Below, one piece after another: positions 7,868-14,173 of a stretch of 18,757 nucleotides of DNA; position 1 is the stretch's first letter, and each line of letters opens with the position of its first letter. The notes below the pieces were generated by a model, which saw only the letters and a list, made by a program, of their open reading frames with translations, ran no database searches and was not told the DNA's origin. The stretch is from Azoarcus sp031556475 (GTDB lineage Bacteria; Pseudomonadota; Gammaproteobacteria; Burkholderiales; Rhodocyclaceae), in contig JAVBSY010000045.1 in the NCBI GenBank assembly GCA_031556475.1, positions 1-18,757 of the forward strand. Reading direction: 5' to 3'. A program made the position numbers and the translations under genes.

Positions 7868-7909
7868 ATTAAAACCATGATGACCGCTGGAGAAAATGAT
7901 TCCGGTCAA
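7868..7909 (-). promoter_or_regulatory. Predicted class II FNR/DNR-type promoter of nirJ
   Basis: On the minus strand TTGAC-CGGA-ATCAT (7896-7909) matches 8 of 10 specified bases of the FNR/DNR consensus TTGAT-N4-ATCAA. A -10 element TTTAAT lies at 7868-7873. Placing +1 seven bases downstream (about 7861) puts the centre of the box at exactly -41.5, the class II activator position, with a 15-base leader to the nirJ ATG. This geometry fits anaerobic, nitrogen-oxide-responsive control of a heme d1 operon. Confidence 0.7.
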
Positions 7910-8067
7910 GCGCAATGCTATAGCGAGCCTGCCGGATCAGCCAAGAACAGTTGGAGCCATCCGAAACGGCTCGGATCTCTTGACAAAGATGCAATGACGA
8001 AACCTCGAAAACGCCATGCCACATCGTCACAAACGGACGGGGGCGCAACGGCACGCTGCAGACTGTA
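7910..8067. other. Intergenic spacer between nirJ promoter and tRNA terminator
   Basis: No gene seen. It holds one 6-bp inverted repeat with arms ATCCGA and TCGGAT, around 7961-7978. A minus-strand frame covering 7869-8225 runs through the tRNA gene and is not a real protein. Confidence 0.5.
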
Positions 8068-8105
8068 AATAAAAAAACCCGCAGAGCCTTGCTCCATGCG
8101 GGTTT
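8068..8105 (-). terminator. Intrinsic terminator after the tRNA-Val pair
   Basis: Minus-strand hairpin with arms AAACCCGCA/TGCGGGTTT (8075-8083 and 8097-8105) and an inner stem GAGC-CTT-GCTC (8084-8094), followed by a run of seven T. This is the only textbook Rho-independent terminator in the window. It ends the hup/tRNA region 21 bases after the tRNA CCA end. Confidence 0.9.
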
Positions 8106-8125
8106 CGAGTGCGTCATACATCTGT

Positions 8126-8200
8126 TGGTGGGCGGTACTGGGATCGAACCAGTGGCTTCTACCGTGTGAAGGTAGCACTCTACCGCTGAGTTAACCGCCC
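8126..8200 (-). tRNA. tRNA-Val (anticodon CAC)
   Basis: Cloverleaf read on the minus strand: acceptor stem GGGCGGT / ACCGCCC, D-loop region CTCAGCGGTAGAG, anticodon arm CTACC-TTCACAC-GGTAG with anticodon CAC at 8166-8168, T arm CTGG-TTCGATC-CCAG, discriminator A and an encoded CCA (8126-8128). It reads GUG codons. It lies 119 bases downstream of the second valine tRNA and just upstream of the terminator. Confidence 0.95.
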
Positions 8201-8319
8201 ATTGAAACGGTGCCGAATTCAACAATTCGACCCCGACACAGCTAACACCTGAGAACCATAAACACCTGTGATCGCCGATAGGCCAATCAAGCTTGCCCTA
8301 TCTTTCACACCGATACCTA

Positions 8320-8395
8320 TGGTGGGTGCTGACGGGATCGAACCGCCGACATCCAGCTTGTAAGGCTAGCGCTCTACCAACTGAGCTAAGCACCC
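8320..8395 (-). tRNA. tRNA-Val (anticodon TAC)
   Basis: Cloverleaf on the minus strand: acceptor stem GGGTGCT / AGCACCC, D arm GCTCAGTTGGTAGAGC, anticodon arm CTAGC-CTTACAA-GCTGG with anticodon TAC at 8360-8362, T arm with GGTTCGATCC, discriminator A and an encoded CCA (8320-8322). It starts only six bases after the hairpin that follows hup, so it may be co-transcribed with hup. Confidence 0.95.
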
Positions 8396-8400
8396 GCGCC

Positions 8401-8425
8401 GGAGTGGCTGCCAAGCAGCCACTCC
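8401..8425 (-). terminator. Perfect 11-bp hairpin between hup and tRNA-Val
   Basis: GGAGTGGCTGC (8401-8411) and GCAGCCACTCC (8415-8425) with a 3-base loop. It lies 11 bases after the hup stop and 5 bases before the mature tRNA 5' end. It has no T-tract, and the downstream bases are GC-rich and part of the tRNA. It may be a leaky terminator or a processing and stability element. Confidence 0.55.
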
Positions 8426-8436
8426 AGGAAAGCCCG

Positions 8437-8709
8437 TTAGTTTACCGCATCCTTCAGGCCTTTACCAGCGCGGAATTTAGGCACCTTCGCCGCCTTGATC
8501 TTGATGCCTTTGCCGGTGCGGGGATTGCGCCCCATCCGTGCGGCACGTTCACCGACGTAAAAGGTACCAAAGCCTACCAGCGTCACGGTGTCTTTCGATT
8601 TAAGAGCTTGTTTGATCGCCACGATGGCGGCGTCCAACGCCTTTCCTGCCGACGTTTTGGACAGATCTGCTTGCTTGGCAATGGCTTCTACGAGTTCAGT
8701 TTTGTTCAT
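8437..8709 (-). CDS. hupB: DNA-binding protein HU (beta type)
   Basis: Ninety-residue histone-like nucleoid protein that bends DNA non-specifically. It begins MNKTELVEAIA and has the helical dimerisation body (1-45), then VTLVGFGTFYVGERAAR. The DNA-binding beta arm carries the GRNPRTGKGIKI motif, whose Arg-Asn-Pro intercalates into DNA. The length is exactly the family norm. A purine-rich GAGGGGGG run lies a few bases upstream of the ATG. A strong sigma70-type promoter about 110 bases upstream serves it. Downstream come two valine tRNA genes. In many proteobacteria hup follows lon directly. Here asmA and a 760-bp gap separate them. Confidence 0.97.
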   Translation of the reverse strand: MNKTELVEAIAKQADLSKTSAGKALDAAIVAIKQALKSKDTVTLVGFGTFYVGERAARMGRNPRTGKGIKIKAAKVPKFRAGKGLKDAVN

Positions 8710-8811
8710 TTAGACCCCCCTCTCGGATCGGGTTGCGGTGGGATAATTGACATCACTATCAAGAACGGCGTGGAGTCTGACCATTCCATATGCGTTGCGC
8801 GTTGCACGGAC

Positions 8812-8841
8812 TTTATAGCTTGCGAAAATCCGGCATGTCAA
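8812..8841 (-). promoter_or_regulatory. Sigma70 promoter of hup
   Basis: Minus-strand TTGACA (8836-8841), an 18-base spacer, then TATAAA (8812-8817). This would give a leader of about 95 bases before the HU start. A second TTGACA occurs 24 bp further upstream (8860-8865), without a matching -10. Confidence 0.75.
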
Positions 8842-8933
8842 GGGGAGATAACGCAGGGATGTCAAGCGTTACACAGCTGTTTCATGTACGCGCTGTCTGC
8901 CGCCGCGCCCTTTGATTCCTCCTTCGAGCACTC

Positions 8934-8951
8934 GACCGACTGGAGTCGGTC
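8934..8951. promoter_or_regulatory. 18-bp palindrome, operator-like
   Basis: GACCGACT-GG-AGTCGGTC is a perfect 8-bp inverted repeat with a 2-bp centre. It lies about 90 bp upstream of the hup -35 box. It could be an operator for a dimeric regulator or a short hairpin. No regulator gene is adjacent. Confidence 0.35.
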
Positions 8952-9207
8952 CGCTCTACACCCCGCACCTCATGCCTCGCCCGACTGCGCATAGCGGCGC
9001 AATACGAGGCGCACGCGCCAGAGATTCGCCGCGGCCGCAACGGCGCCGGCAGCGACCCTGGCCATAAGCAGCCGGACCACCGTTCCATCGGATACGACGA
9101 GCATCACCGCATCACTGAACGTCTGTAAAAAATATCACCGGGCAAGCCACGGGAAGGCAGAAACAGGAGAAAAAGCGTAGTTTACGGACGGTAGATGAAC
9201 ATTCTGA

Positions 9208-9468
9208 GCCTGTTTTCAACGCTGAATGAACGAAGACAGGCAGATCACGAGCAAGCTCCAAGGGATGAAAGTCCCCGACACACCCGGCGGTGAACCGCAA
9301 GATGCATTCTTGGCTGGGAGCCGCGAGCCGAGAGGCCTTTTGCCATCGCACTGATCCAATTCGAAAAGCCGAGAGAGCATGCCTCCGCCTCCGAGGCACG
9401 CTTCGATGGCGTACCGCACCGAGCCGACGTTACCGGCTTCAACCGACGCGGCAACCAGGGAGTCATGC
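9208..9468 (+). mobile_element. Possible 5' remnant of a group II intron upstream of asmA
   Basis: A series of stem-loops occurs in the plus direction: GCCTGT...ACAGGC (9208-9241), GGGA-TGAAAG-TCCC, CGGT-GA-ACCG and GGCT-GGG-AGCC (all within about 9260-9330). The GGATGAAAGTCC hairpin followed by GGTGAACCGCAAG is the kind of pattern I associate with domain I of bacterial group II introns. The segment ends in AGGGAGTCATGCATGAC. Intron-encoded reverse transcriptases of one common group begin Met-His-Asp, which is exactly what the ATG at 9465 encodes. No reverse transcriptase or intron 3' end is present. This identification is from memory of the pattern and is uncertain. Confidence 0.3.
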
Positions 9469-11553
9469 ATGACGCGCGGTCAACGAATCTGCCTATGGAC
9501 ATTCGCTGGACTGGTCGCTTTGCTGGCGGCGGCGCTGGTTTTCATCGCCACTTTCGACTGGAACCGGATGCGGCCGATGATCAACGAAAAGATATCGGCC
9601 GAATTGGGCCGCGCCTTCACCATCAATGGCGACCTGCAGGTGCTGTGGCGAACCGAGCCGAACGAGGACGGCTGGCGCAAATTCGTACCCTGGCCGCACT
9701 TCAGTGCCACCGACATTACCCTGAGCAATCCCAAGTGGGCCGCGGACAAGACCCGCGCGACGCAGTTCGCCAGCCTGGAGCGCGTGGAATTCCGCCTGGC
9801 GCCGCTGCCGCTGTTGTCGAAAACCGTGAAAATTCCGCAGATCGTCCTCACCCGGCCCGGCGTCGACCTTCTGCGACTGGCCGATGGTCGCGCCAACTGG
9901 ATCTTCGAACCGCCCAGGACGAAAGAAAGTCCGGACACCGAGCCGCCATCCTGGAAGCTGGATATCGGCGAGATCGGTTTCGACAAGGGCCGCATCGCCC
10001 TCGATGACCAAAGCCTGAAGACACGCCTGGAACTGCTGGTCGACCCACTTGGCAAGGCTGTGCCTTTCAGCCAGTTGGCTGGCAACACGGTAGCGGGCGA
10101 TACAGTCGTGCCTGCCCAGGACTATGTGTTCGGCTGGACACTCAAGGGCCAGTACAAGGACCTGCCGCTCGATGGCGCCGGCAAGGTTGGTGGCATGCTG
10201 GCGCTCGAGGATGCACGCAAGCCTTTCCCGGTAGAGGCGAACATCAGGGCCGGAAGCACCCGTATCGGTGTCGTCGGCACGCTCACCGATCCGCTCAATC
10301 TCGGCGCACTCGACCTGCGCCTGAAGCTGGCCGGCAGCAGCATGGCCAACCTGTTCCCCCTCACCGGCGTAACCCTGCCTGACACGCCAGCCTATGCAAC
10401 CGACGGCCACCTCAGGGCGGAACTGAAGAACCCGGGCGGCGCGGTATTCCACTACGAGAATTTCAACGGCAAGGTCGGCGACAGCGATCTCCATGGCGAC
10501 CTGACCTTCGTCGATCGCCAGCCGCAGCCCAAGCTCTCCGGCAAGCTGCGTTCGGACCAACTGCGTATGATCGACCTCAGCCCGCTGATCGGCGCCGATT
10601 CGAACAAGGACAAGCAGGCGCGCGGACAAGCCGTGCTTCAGCCGGCGGACAAGGTGCTACCGGTGGAAGAGTTTCGCACCGAGCGCTGGCGTGCCATGGA
10701 CGCCGATGTGGAGTTCACCGGCAGACACATCGTCCACAGCGACAAGCTGCCGATCAGCGACCTCTATGCCCACCTTGTACTCAACGATGGCATGCTGACC
10801 CTGGAGCCGCTGCGCTTCGGCATGGCCGGCGGCACGCTGGACGCCCATGTACGCCTGGATGGCAGCAAGGAACCGATGCAGAGCCGGGTTGACCTGAAAG
10901 CGCGCCGATTCAAGCTCAAGGAGTTGTTCCCCGGTTTCGCGCCGATGCAGACCAGCTTCGGCGAGTTGAACGGCGACGCCGCACTGAGCGGCATCGGCAA
11001 TTCGGTAGCAAGCATCCTCGCTGGCGCCAGCGGAGAAATAAAGTTGCTGGTCAATGATGGGCGGATCAGCAAGGGACTGATGGAAATTGCCGGCCTCAAC
11101 ATGGGCAATTACGTGGTCGCCAAGCTGTTCGGCGACGACGAGGTGAAGATCAACTGTGCGGCGGCCTACGTCGACATCACCAAGGGTCTGGCGCAGCCGC
11201 GTGTCTTCGTGTTCGACACCGAGAACGCCATTGTCAACGTACAGGGCACCACCAACTTCGCCACCGAGCAACTGGATCTGGATATCGTCTCCGAGAGCAA
11301 GGGCGTGCGTATTTTTTCGCTACGTTCACCGCTCTACGTGCAGGGAACCTTCGAGAAGCCCAGCGCCGGAGTGCATGCCGCACCGCTGGTGGCGCGTGGC
11401 GCGGGCATGGTAGCGCTGGGTGTGGCGGTGGCGCCAGCGGCCGCGCTGTTGGCGCTGGTGGCACCGAGCGAGGGCGACGATAGTCAGTGCACCGTATTAC
11501 TGGCGCAGGTGAAAAAACCGGCGAAAGCTCCGCCGCCGGGGCGGCACAGGTAG
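9469..11553 (+). CDS. AsmA family protein
   Basis: Predicted 694-residue envelope protein of the AsmA family, anchored in the inner membrane by one N-terminal helix (about 8-28, LWTFAGLVALLAAALVFIATF). Most of the chain lies in the periplasm. AsmA-like proteins have a chorein-like, beta-rich groove and are linked to phospholipid transport and outer membrane assembly. The N-terminal FDWNRMRPMINEKISAELGRAFTINGDL block and the C-terminal AsmA_2-type region (LLVNDGRISKGLMEIAGLNMGNYVVAKLFGDDEVKINCA, then PRVFVFDTENAIVNVQGT) support the family. I chose the ATG at 9469 because AGGGAG lies 6 bases upstream. An in-frame upstream start (9379) would put a charged, low-quality extension before the signal anchor. 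The gene is on the plus strand between minus-strand lon and hup. Its substrate is unknown. Confidence 0.9.
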   Translation: MTRGQRICLWTFAGLVALLAAALVFIATFDWNRMRPMINEKISAELGRAFTINGDLQVLWRTEPNEDGWRKFVPWPHFSATDITLSNPKWAADKTRATQFASLERVEFRLAPLPLLSKTVKIPQIVLTRPGVDLLRLADGRANWIFEPPRTKESPDTEPPSWKLDIGEIGFDKGRIALDDQSLKTRLELLVDPLGKAVPFSQLAGNTVAGDTVVPAQDYVFGWTLKGQYKDLPLDGAGKVGGMLALEDARKPFPVEANIRAGSTRIGVVGTLTDPLNLGALDLRLKLAGSSMANLFPLTGVTLPDTPAYATDGHLRAELKNPGGAVFHYENFNGKVGDSDLHGDLTFVDRQPQPKLSGKLRSDQLRMIDLSPLIGADSNKDKQARGQAVLQPADKVLPVEEFRTERWRAMDADVEFTGRHIVHSDKLPISDLYAHLVLNDGMLTLEPLRFGMAGGTLDAHVRLDGSKEPMQSRVDLKARRFKLKELFPGFAPMQTSFGELNGDAALSGIGNSVASILAGASGEIKLLVNDGRISKGLMEIAGLNMGNYVVAKLFGDDEVKINCAAAYVDITKGLAQPRVFVFDTENAIVNVQGTTNFATEQLDLDIVSESKGVRIFSLRSPLYVQGTFEKPSAGVHAAPLVARGAGMVALGVAVAPAAALLALVAPSEGDDSQCTVLLAQVKKPAKAPPPGRHR

Positions 11554-11613
11554 ATGGGAATGTAGAGAGATCGGTTTCCCAACCAACATACGCTCACATG
11601 CCACCAACGCGAA

Positions 11614-11644
11614 ATCCACGCCATCGAATCAGGATGGCGTGGAT
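11614..11644. terminator. 11-bp hairpin between convergent asmA and lon
   Basis: ATCCACGCCAT (11614-11624) and ATGGCGTGGAT (11634-11644) form a perfect 11-bp stem with a 9-base loop. It lies 60 bases after the asmA stop and 25 bases after the lon stop, so it can serve both strands. No T-tract follows on either strand. Confidence 0.6.
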
Positions 11645-11668
11645 CACCCTGGCCTGCACCTTACCAGG

Positions 11669-14095
11669 TCAGTGAGCGCGCGCGCCCCTGGCGGGATCGG
11701 TTTCATCCCCCGCGGAGTCGGCGATGGCGGCCACCGCATCGGCCTCTTTCTCCGGCAACGGCTCGGGTTTGCGCTCCAGCGCCAATTCCAGCACCTTGTC
11801 GATCCACCTTACCGGAATGATTTCCAAGGCATTCTTGATGTTGTCAGGGATTTCGGTCAGATCCTTGACGTTTTCCTCTGGAATCAAAACCGTACGGATT
11901 CCACCGCGCACCGCCGCAAGCAGTTTTTCCTTCAACCCGCCAATGGCAAGCACTTCCCCGCGCAGGGTGATCTCGCCGGTCATCGCGATATCGCAGCGTA
12001 CCGGGATGCCGGAAAGCACCGACACCAATGCAGTAGCTATCGCAATCCCGGCGGAAGGCCCGTCCTTGGGGATCGCGCCCTCCGGCAAGTGGATGTGAAT
12101 ATCGCTCTTCTGATGGAAGTCGCCCTCTATGCCGAGCGAACGGGCGCGTTTGCGTACGACGGAAAGCGCGGCCTGGATGGACTCCTGCATGACCTCGCCC
12201 AGCTTGCCGGTCGTCATCACCTTGCCCTTGCCCGGCAGAACGACGGACTCCACCGTCAGCAACTCGCCCCCGACCTCGGTCCACGCCAGGCCCGTGACCT
12301 GCCCGATCTGGTTCTGCTTCTCGGCAATGCCAAAGCTGTATTTACGCACGCCCAGGTACTTGTCCAGATTCTTCGCATTGACGATGAGCTTGCTCGAGCG
12401 TTTTTTCAGCACCAGCGCCTTCACGACCTTGCGGCAGGTCTTGGAGATTTCGCGCTCCATGCCGCGCACTCCGGCTTCACGGGTGTAATACCGGCAAACG
12501 TCGCGCAATGCCTCTTCGGTGATGGAGAGTTCGTCCCGTTTCAAACCGTTGTTTTTCATCTGCTTGGGTAGCAGATAGCGCAAAGCGATGTTGACCTTCT
12601 CGTCTTCGGTGTAGCCCGACAGGCGAATAACCTCCATCCGGTCCAGCAAGGGCGGCGGAATGTTCAGCGTGTTGGCGGTGGCGACGAACATGACGTCGGA
12701 AAGATCGAAGTCGACTTCGACGTAGTGGTCCTGGAAGGTATGGTTTTGTTCCGGGTCGAGCACTTCGAGCAAGGCGGAAGAAGGATCGCCGCGGAAATCC
12801 ATGCCGAGCTTATCCACCTCGTCGAGCAGGAAAAGCGGATTCTTGACCCCCACCTTGGTCATGTTCTGCAAGATCTTGCCCGGCATCGAGCCGATATAGG
12901 TACGGCGGTGACCACGGATCTCGGCTTCGTCGCGCACGCCACCCAGGGCCATGCGCACGAACTTGCGGTTGGTCGCCTTGGCGATCGACTGGCCGAGCGA
13001 GGTCTTGCCGACACCCGGAGGCCCGACGAGGCACAGGATCGGCGCCTTGACCTTGTCCACGCGCTGCTGCACGGCAAGATATTCGAGGATACGCTCCTTG
13101 ACGCGCTCGAGTCCGTAGTGATCCCTGTCGAGTATCTTTTCGGCTTCGCTCAAATCCTTGCTGACGCGGGACCTTTTCTTCCACGGCAAGCCAAGAAGGA
13201 TCTCGATGTAATTGCGCACAACGGTCGCCTCGGCGGACATCGGCGACATCAGGCGCAGCTTCTTGAGCTCGCCCTGGGCTTTTCCAAGCGCATCCTTGGA
13301 CATGCCGGAAGCTTTGATCTTCTTGTCCATCTCCTCGAGGTCGGCACCTTCTTCGCCTTCCCCGAGTTCTTTCTGGATCGCCTTGACCTGCTCGTTCAGG
13401 TAGTACTCGCGCTGGCTTTTCTCCATCTGGCGCTTTACGCGGCCACGGATGCGCTTTTCCACCTGCAGGATGTCGAGTTCGGTTTCGATCTGGCTGAGGA
13501 GCTTTTCCAGACGCTCGCCGGTATCGAACATCTCCAGCACGTCCTGCTTCTGCTCGAGCTTGAGCGGCAGATGCGCGGCGATGGTGTCGGCGAGACGGCC
13601 CGGCTCCTCGATCCCCGCCAGGGAAGTCAGGATTTCCGGCGGGATCTTTTTGTTCAACTTAACGTACTGCTCGAACTGGGCAACGATGGCCCGGCGCATC
13701 GCTTCGATTTCGTTGTCGTCCACCGCCGGCGCGGTGATGGGCGTGACCTTGGCGACAAAAAGCTGGCGCAGGTCCTCGACCGAATCGATGCGGGCACGCC
13801 GCACGCCTTCGACCAGCACTTTGATGGTGCCGTCCGGCAGCTTGAGCATCTGCAGGATATTGGCGATGCAGCCGATGGAATACAGATCCTCTATCGAAGG
13901 CTCATCCTTGGCGGCGGACTTCTGCGCCACGAGCAAAATGCCTTTGCCCGCCTCCATCGCGTTTTCGAGCGCCTTGATGGACTTCGATCGCCCCACGAAC
14001 AGGGGGATGACCATGTGTGGAAACACCACGACGTCGCGCAACGGCAGCAACGGCAGGTCCATCTGGCTGTTGGGAAGGTCAGGGTAGCCCGACAT
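11669..14095 (-). CDS. lon: ATP-dependent protease Lon
   Basis: 808-residue Lon (La), the cytoplasmic AAA+ serine protease that degrades misfolded and regulatory proteins as a hexamer. The LON substrate-binding domain starts at residue 13 (DLPLLPLRDVVVFPHMVIPLFVGR). A coiled-coil region spans about 195-290. Walker A GPPGVGKT is at 358-365 and Walker B FLLDEVDK at 422-429. The protease domain carries the catalytic dyad Ser681 in KDGPSAG and Lys724 in GGLKEK, 43 residues apart as in E. coli Lon. The C-terminus beyond about 775 is an acidic, Ala-rich tail. AAGGA precedes the ATG. A predicted sigma32 promoter sits in the 78-bp gap after clpX. lon is the last gene of the tig-clpP-clpX-lon cluster. 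Confidence 0.98.
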   Translation of the reverse strand: MSGYPDLPNSQMDLPLLPLRDVVVFPHMVIPLFVGRSKSIKALENAMEAGKGILLVAQKSAAKDEPSIEDLYSIGCIANILQMLKLPDGTIKVLVEGVRRARIDSVEDLRQLFVAKVTPITAPAVDDNEIEAMRRAIVAQFEQYVKLNKKIPPEILTSLAGIEEPGRLADTIAAHLPLKLEQKQDVLEMFDTGERLEKLLSQIETELDILQVEKRIRGRVKRQMEKSQREYYLNEQVKAIQKELGEGEEGADLEEMDKKIKASGMSKDALGKAQGELKKLRLMSPMSAEATVVRNYIEILLGLPWKKRSRVSKDLSEAEKILDRDHYGLERVKERILEYLAVQQRVDKVKAPILCLVGPPGVGKTSLGQSIAKATNRKFVRMALGGVRDEAEIRGHRRTYIGSMPGKILQNMTKVGVKNPLFLLDEVDKLGMDFRGDPSSALLEVLDPEQNHTFQDHYVEVDFDLSDVMFVATANTLNIPPPLLDRMEVIRLSGYTEDEKVNIALRYLLPKQMKNNGLKRDELSITEEALRDVCRYYTREAGVRGMEREISKTCRKVVKALVLKKRSSKLIVNAKNLDKYLGVRKYSFGIAEKQNQIGQVTGLAWTEVGGELLTVESVVLPGKGKVMTTGKLGEVMQESIQAALSVVRKRARSLGIEGDFHQKSDIHIHLPEGAIPKDGPSAGIAIATALVSVLSGIPVRCDIAMTGEITLRGEVLAIGGLKEKLLAAVRGGIRTVLIPEENVKDLTEIPDNIKNALEIIPVRWIDKVLELALERKPEPLPEKEADAVAAIADSAGDETDPARGARAH

Positions 14096-14115
14096 TTTCT
14101 TTTTCCTTGCAAAAG

Positions 14116-14144
14116 AGGTCGTACCCCATATGCGGGCACGACCT
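14116..14144 (-). terminator. Probable clpX terminator hairpin overlapping the lon promoter
   Basis: AGGTCGT (14116-14122) pairs with ACGACCT (14138-14144). After one mismatch a CCC/GGG inner stem continues, around a 7-base loop. On the minus strand the hairpin is followed by CTTTTG, a short T-tract. It begins about 30 bases after the clpX stop. Its loop and inner stem contain the -10 of the predicted lon heat-shock promoter. Confidence 0.6.
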
Positions 14145-14155
14145 GGAAATTCAAG
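14128..14155 (-). promoter_or_regulatory. Predicted sigma32 heat-shock promoter of lon
   Basis: Minus-strand CTTGAAT (14149-14155), a 13-base spacer, then CCGCATAT (14128-14135). The RpoH consensus is CTTGAAA, 11-16 bases, CCCCATNT. The match is 6 of 7 at -35 and one base off at -10. The start site would be near 14121, giving a leader of about 25 bases. lon is a classic RpoH target in proteobacteria. Confidence 0.7.
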
Positions 14156-14173
14156 CGGCGGGACGGAAAGAAC

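Larger units (their letters stand above)
8866..9468. other. Gene-poor interval between hup promoter and asmA
   Basis: I see no convincing gene. It holds an 18-bp palindrome (8934-8951) and a weak 44-codon minus-strand frame (8970-9104) with a hydrophobic middle but no ribosome binding site. A hairpin GCCTGT/ACAGGC (9208-9241) follows. From about 9240 to 9400 there is a chain of short stem-loops that resembles the 5' end of a group II intron. Confidence 0.4.

Noticed and set aside
8747..8762. FNR-like inverted repeat TTGAC...ATCAA in the hup leader
   Set aside because: The half-sites are separated by six bases instead of four, and the site lies downstream of the promoter.
8970..9104. 44-codon minus-strand frame with a hydrophobic centre upstream of hup
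   Set aside because: No ribosome binding site and no recognised homologue. It would need conservation or ribosome profiling evidence before being called.
9240..9330. FMN riboswitch-like wording (GATGAAAGTCCCCGAC...CGGCGGTGAA)
   Set aside because: The order and spacing of conserved FMN-aptamer segments do not fit, and asmA has no link to riboflavin. The group II intron reading is the better guess.
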